Part shown: one piece after another, positions 6,047-6,415 of the stretch | How positions within the stretch are numbered: the first letter of the stretch is position 1 | Layout: each line of letters begins with the position of its first letter | From: Pseudomonadota bacterium | GTDB lineage: Bacteria > Myxococcota > Myxococcia > Myxococcales > Anaeromyxobacteraceae | Assembly: GCA_023419875.1 (NCBI GenBank) | Contig: JAEZXM010000555.1 | Coordinates: 1 to 6,415, forward strand | Length of the DNA: 6,415 bases | Reading direction: 5' to 3' | Program-made: the position numbers and the translations under genes | Notes under the pieces: generated by a model | What the model saw: only the letters and a program-made list of their open reading frames with translations | What the model was told of the DNA's origin: nothing | Database searches by the model: none

Positions 6047-6415
6047 ATGGTCGATCTCTCGCTCCCCTCCGGCCTGCGGGACCTCCTCCCCGACCACTCC
6101 GCGCACCTCGCGGAGCTCTCGGCGCGGCTGCAGGAGGTGTTCTCAAGCTTCGGGTACCGACGCCTGTTCCTCCCGACGCTCGAGCGGCTGGAGGTGATCG
6201 AGCGCGGCCTGCCCCCGGGCGCGGTCGCGGACGCAGTCAAGTTCGTGGAGCCGGGCTCGGGTGAGGTGGTGGTGATCCGGCCGGACATCACCCCGCAGAT
6301 CGCCCGGCTCTACGCGACGCGCCCCGACGCCCTCCCGGCCCCGGCGCGCCTCTGCTACGACGGGCCGGTCCTCCGCGCCCAGGCGCGCGCCGGCGTGCCG
6401 CGTGAGGTCTACCAG
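6047..6415 (+). CDS. hisZ: ATP phosphoribosyltransferase regulatory subunit HisZ (3' partial)
   Basis: HisZ is a catalytically dead relative of histidyl-tRNA synthetase that assembles with short-form HisG to give active, histidine-inhibited ATP phosphoribosyltransferase, the first step of histidine synthesis. The first 123 residues are present and the frame is open at the window edge. The N-terminus reads LPSGLRDLLPDHSAHL, then FGYRRLFLPTLERLE, and VVVIRPDITPQIARLYATR, where PDITPQIAR is typical of HisZ in place of the synthetase RPE-T motif. A motif-2-like segment RLCYDGPVLRAQ to GVPREVYQ closes the visible part. The synthetase block around GE-TDIV-KEMY is absent (GAVADAVKFVEPG instead), which favours HisZ over HisS. 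ATG 6047 begins one base after the serA TAG and has no Shine-Dalgarno of its own, so translation is probably coupled to serA. A short HisG is expected elsewhere in the genome. Confidence 0.92.
   Translation, partial: MVDLSLPSGLRDLLPDHSAHLAELSARLQEVFSSFGYRRLFLPTLERLEVIERGLPPGAVADAVKFVEPGSGEVVVIRPDITPQIARLYATRPDALPAPARLCYDGPVLRAQARAGVPREVYQ

Noticed and set aside
1138..6291. A 1717-codon open frame on the minus strand covering lptD, the TetR gene, serA and the start of hisZ.
   Set aside because: Its translation is His/Arg/Gly/Pro/Glu-rich without domain patterns. Long antisense frames are expected opposite genes with G/C third positions, and the plus-strand genes are clearly recognisable.
6047..6415. 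Histidyl-tRNA synthetase (hisS) as an alternative for the last gene.
   Set aside because: The segment lacks the GE-TDIV-KEMY-like block and has the PDITPQIAR form typical of HisZ; the rest of the gene is outside the window.

Overview
The window is very GC-rich chromosomal DNA with strong G/C preference at third codon positions. It comes from a Gram-negative bacterium, because it encodes an LptD-type outer-membrane LPS-assembly barrel. The GC bias, the Ala/Glu/Lys-rich AMIN protein, and the serA and hisZ genes are most reminiscent of a myxobacterium such as Anaeromyxobacter. That assignment is an inference from style and gene content, not a database match.

All five genes lie on the plus strand. 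(1) At the left edge, a 5'-partial gene encodes an envelope protein with two AMIN-like domains joined by a long charged alanine-rich helix; it starts next to a G19 tract that may be a contig-end artefact. (2) It is followed 28 bp later by lptD (816 aa). (3) A TetR/AcrR-family regulator follows after a 93-bp gap containing a strong hairpin and a 9-bp direct repeat. (4) Then comes serA, a full-length three-part D-3-phosphoglycerate dehydrogenase (528 aa) with a clear ribosome binding site. (5) hisZ begins one base after the serA stop and runs off the right edge.

Functionally the window splits into an envelope block (AMIN protein and LptD, probably co-transcribed) and an amino-acid block (serA-hisZ, probably translationally coupled: first step of serine synthesis plus the regulatory subunit for the first step of histidine synthesis). 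The TetR regulator sits between them and its target cannot be read from the sequence. No mobile element, RNA gene, CRISPR array or phage gene is visible, and no gene-free stretch exceeds about 105 bp.

The genes are mostly conventional. The points most worth a second look are the near-identical 42-bp repeats coding a helical linker between two AMIN domains, the paired cysteine clusters of LptD, and hairpins at gene junctions, including one lying between a possible Shine-Dalgarno and the lptD start, and a sequence complementary to the serA ribosome binding site. I do not see convincing evidence of an undescribed system.
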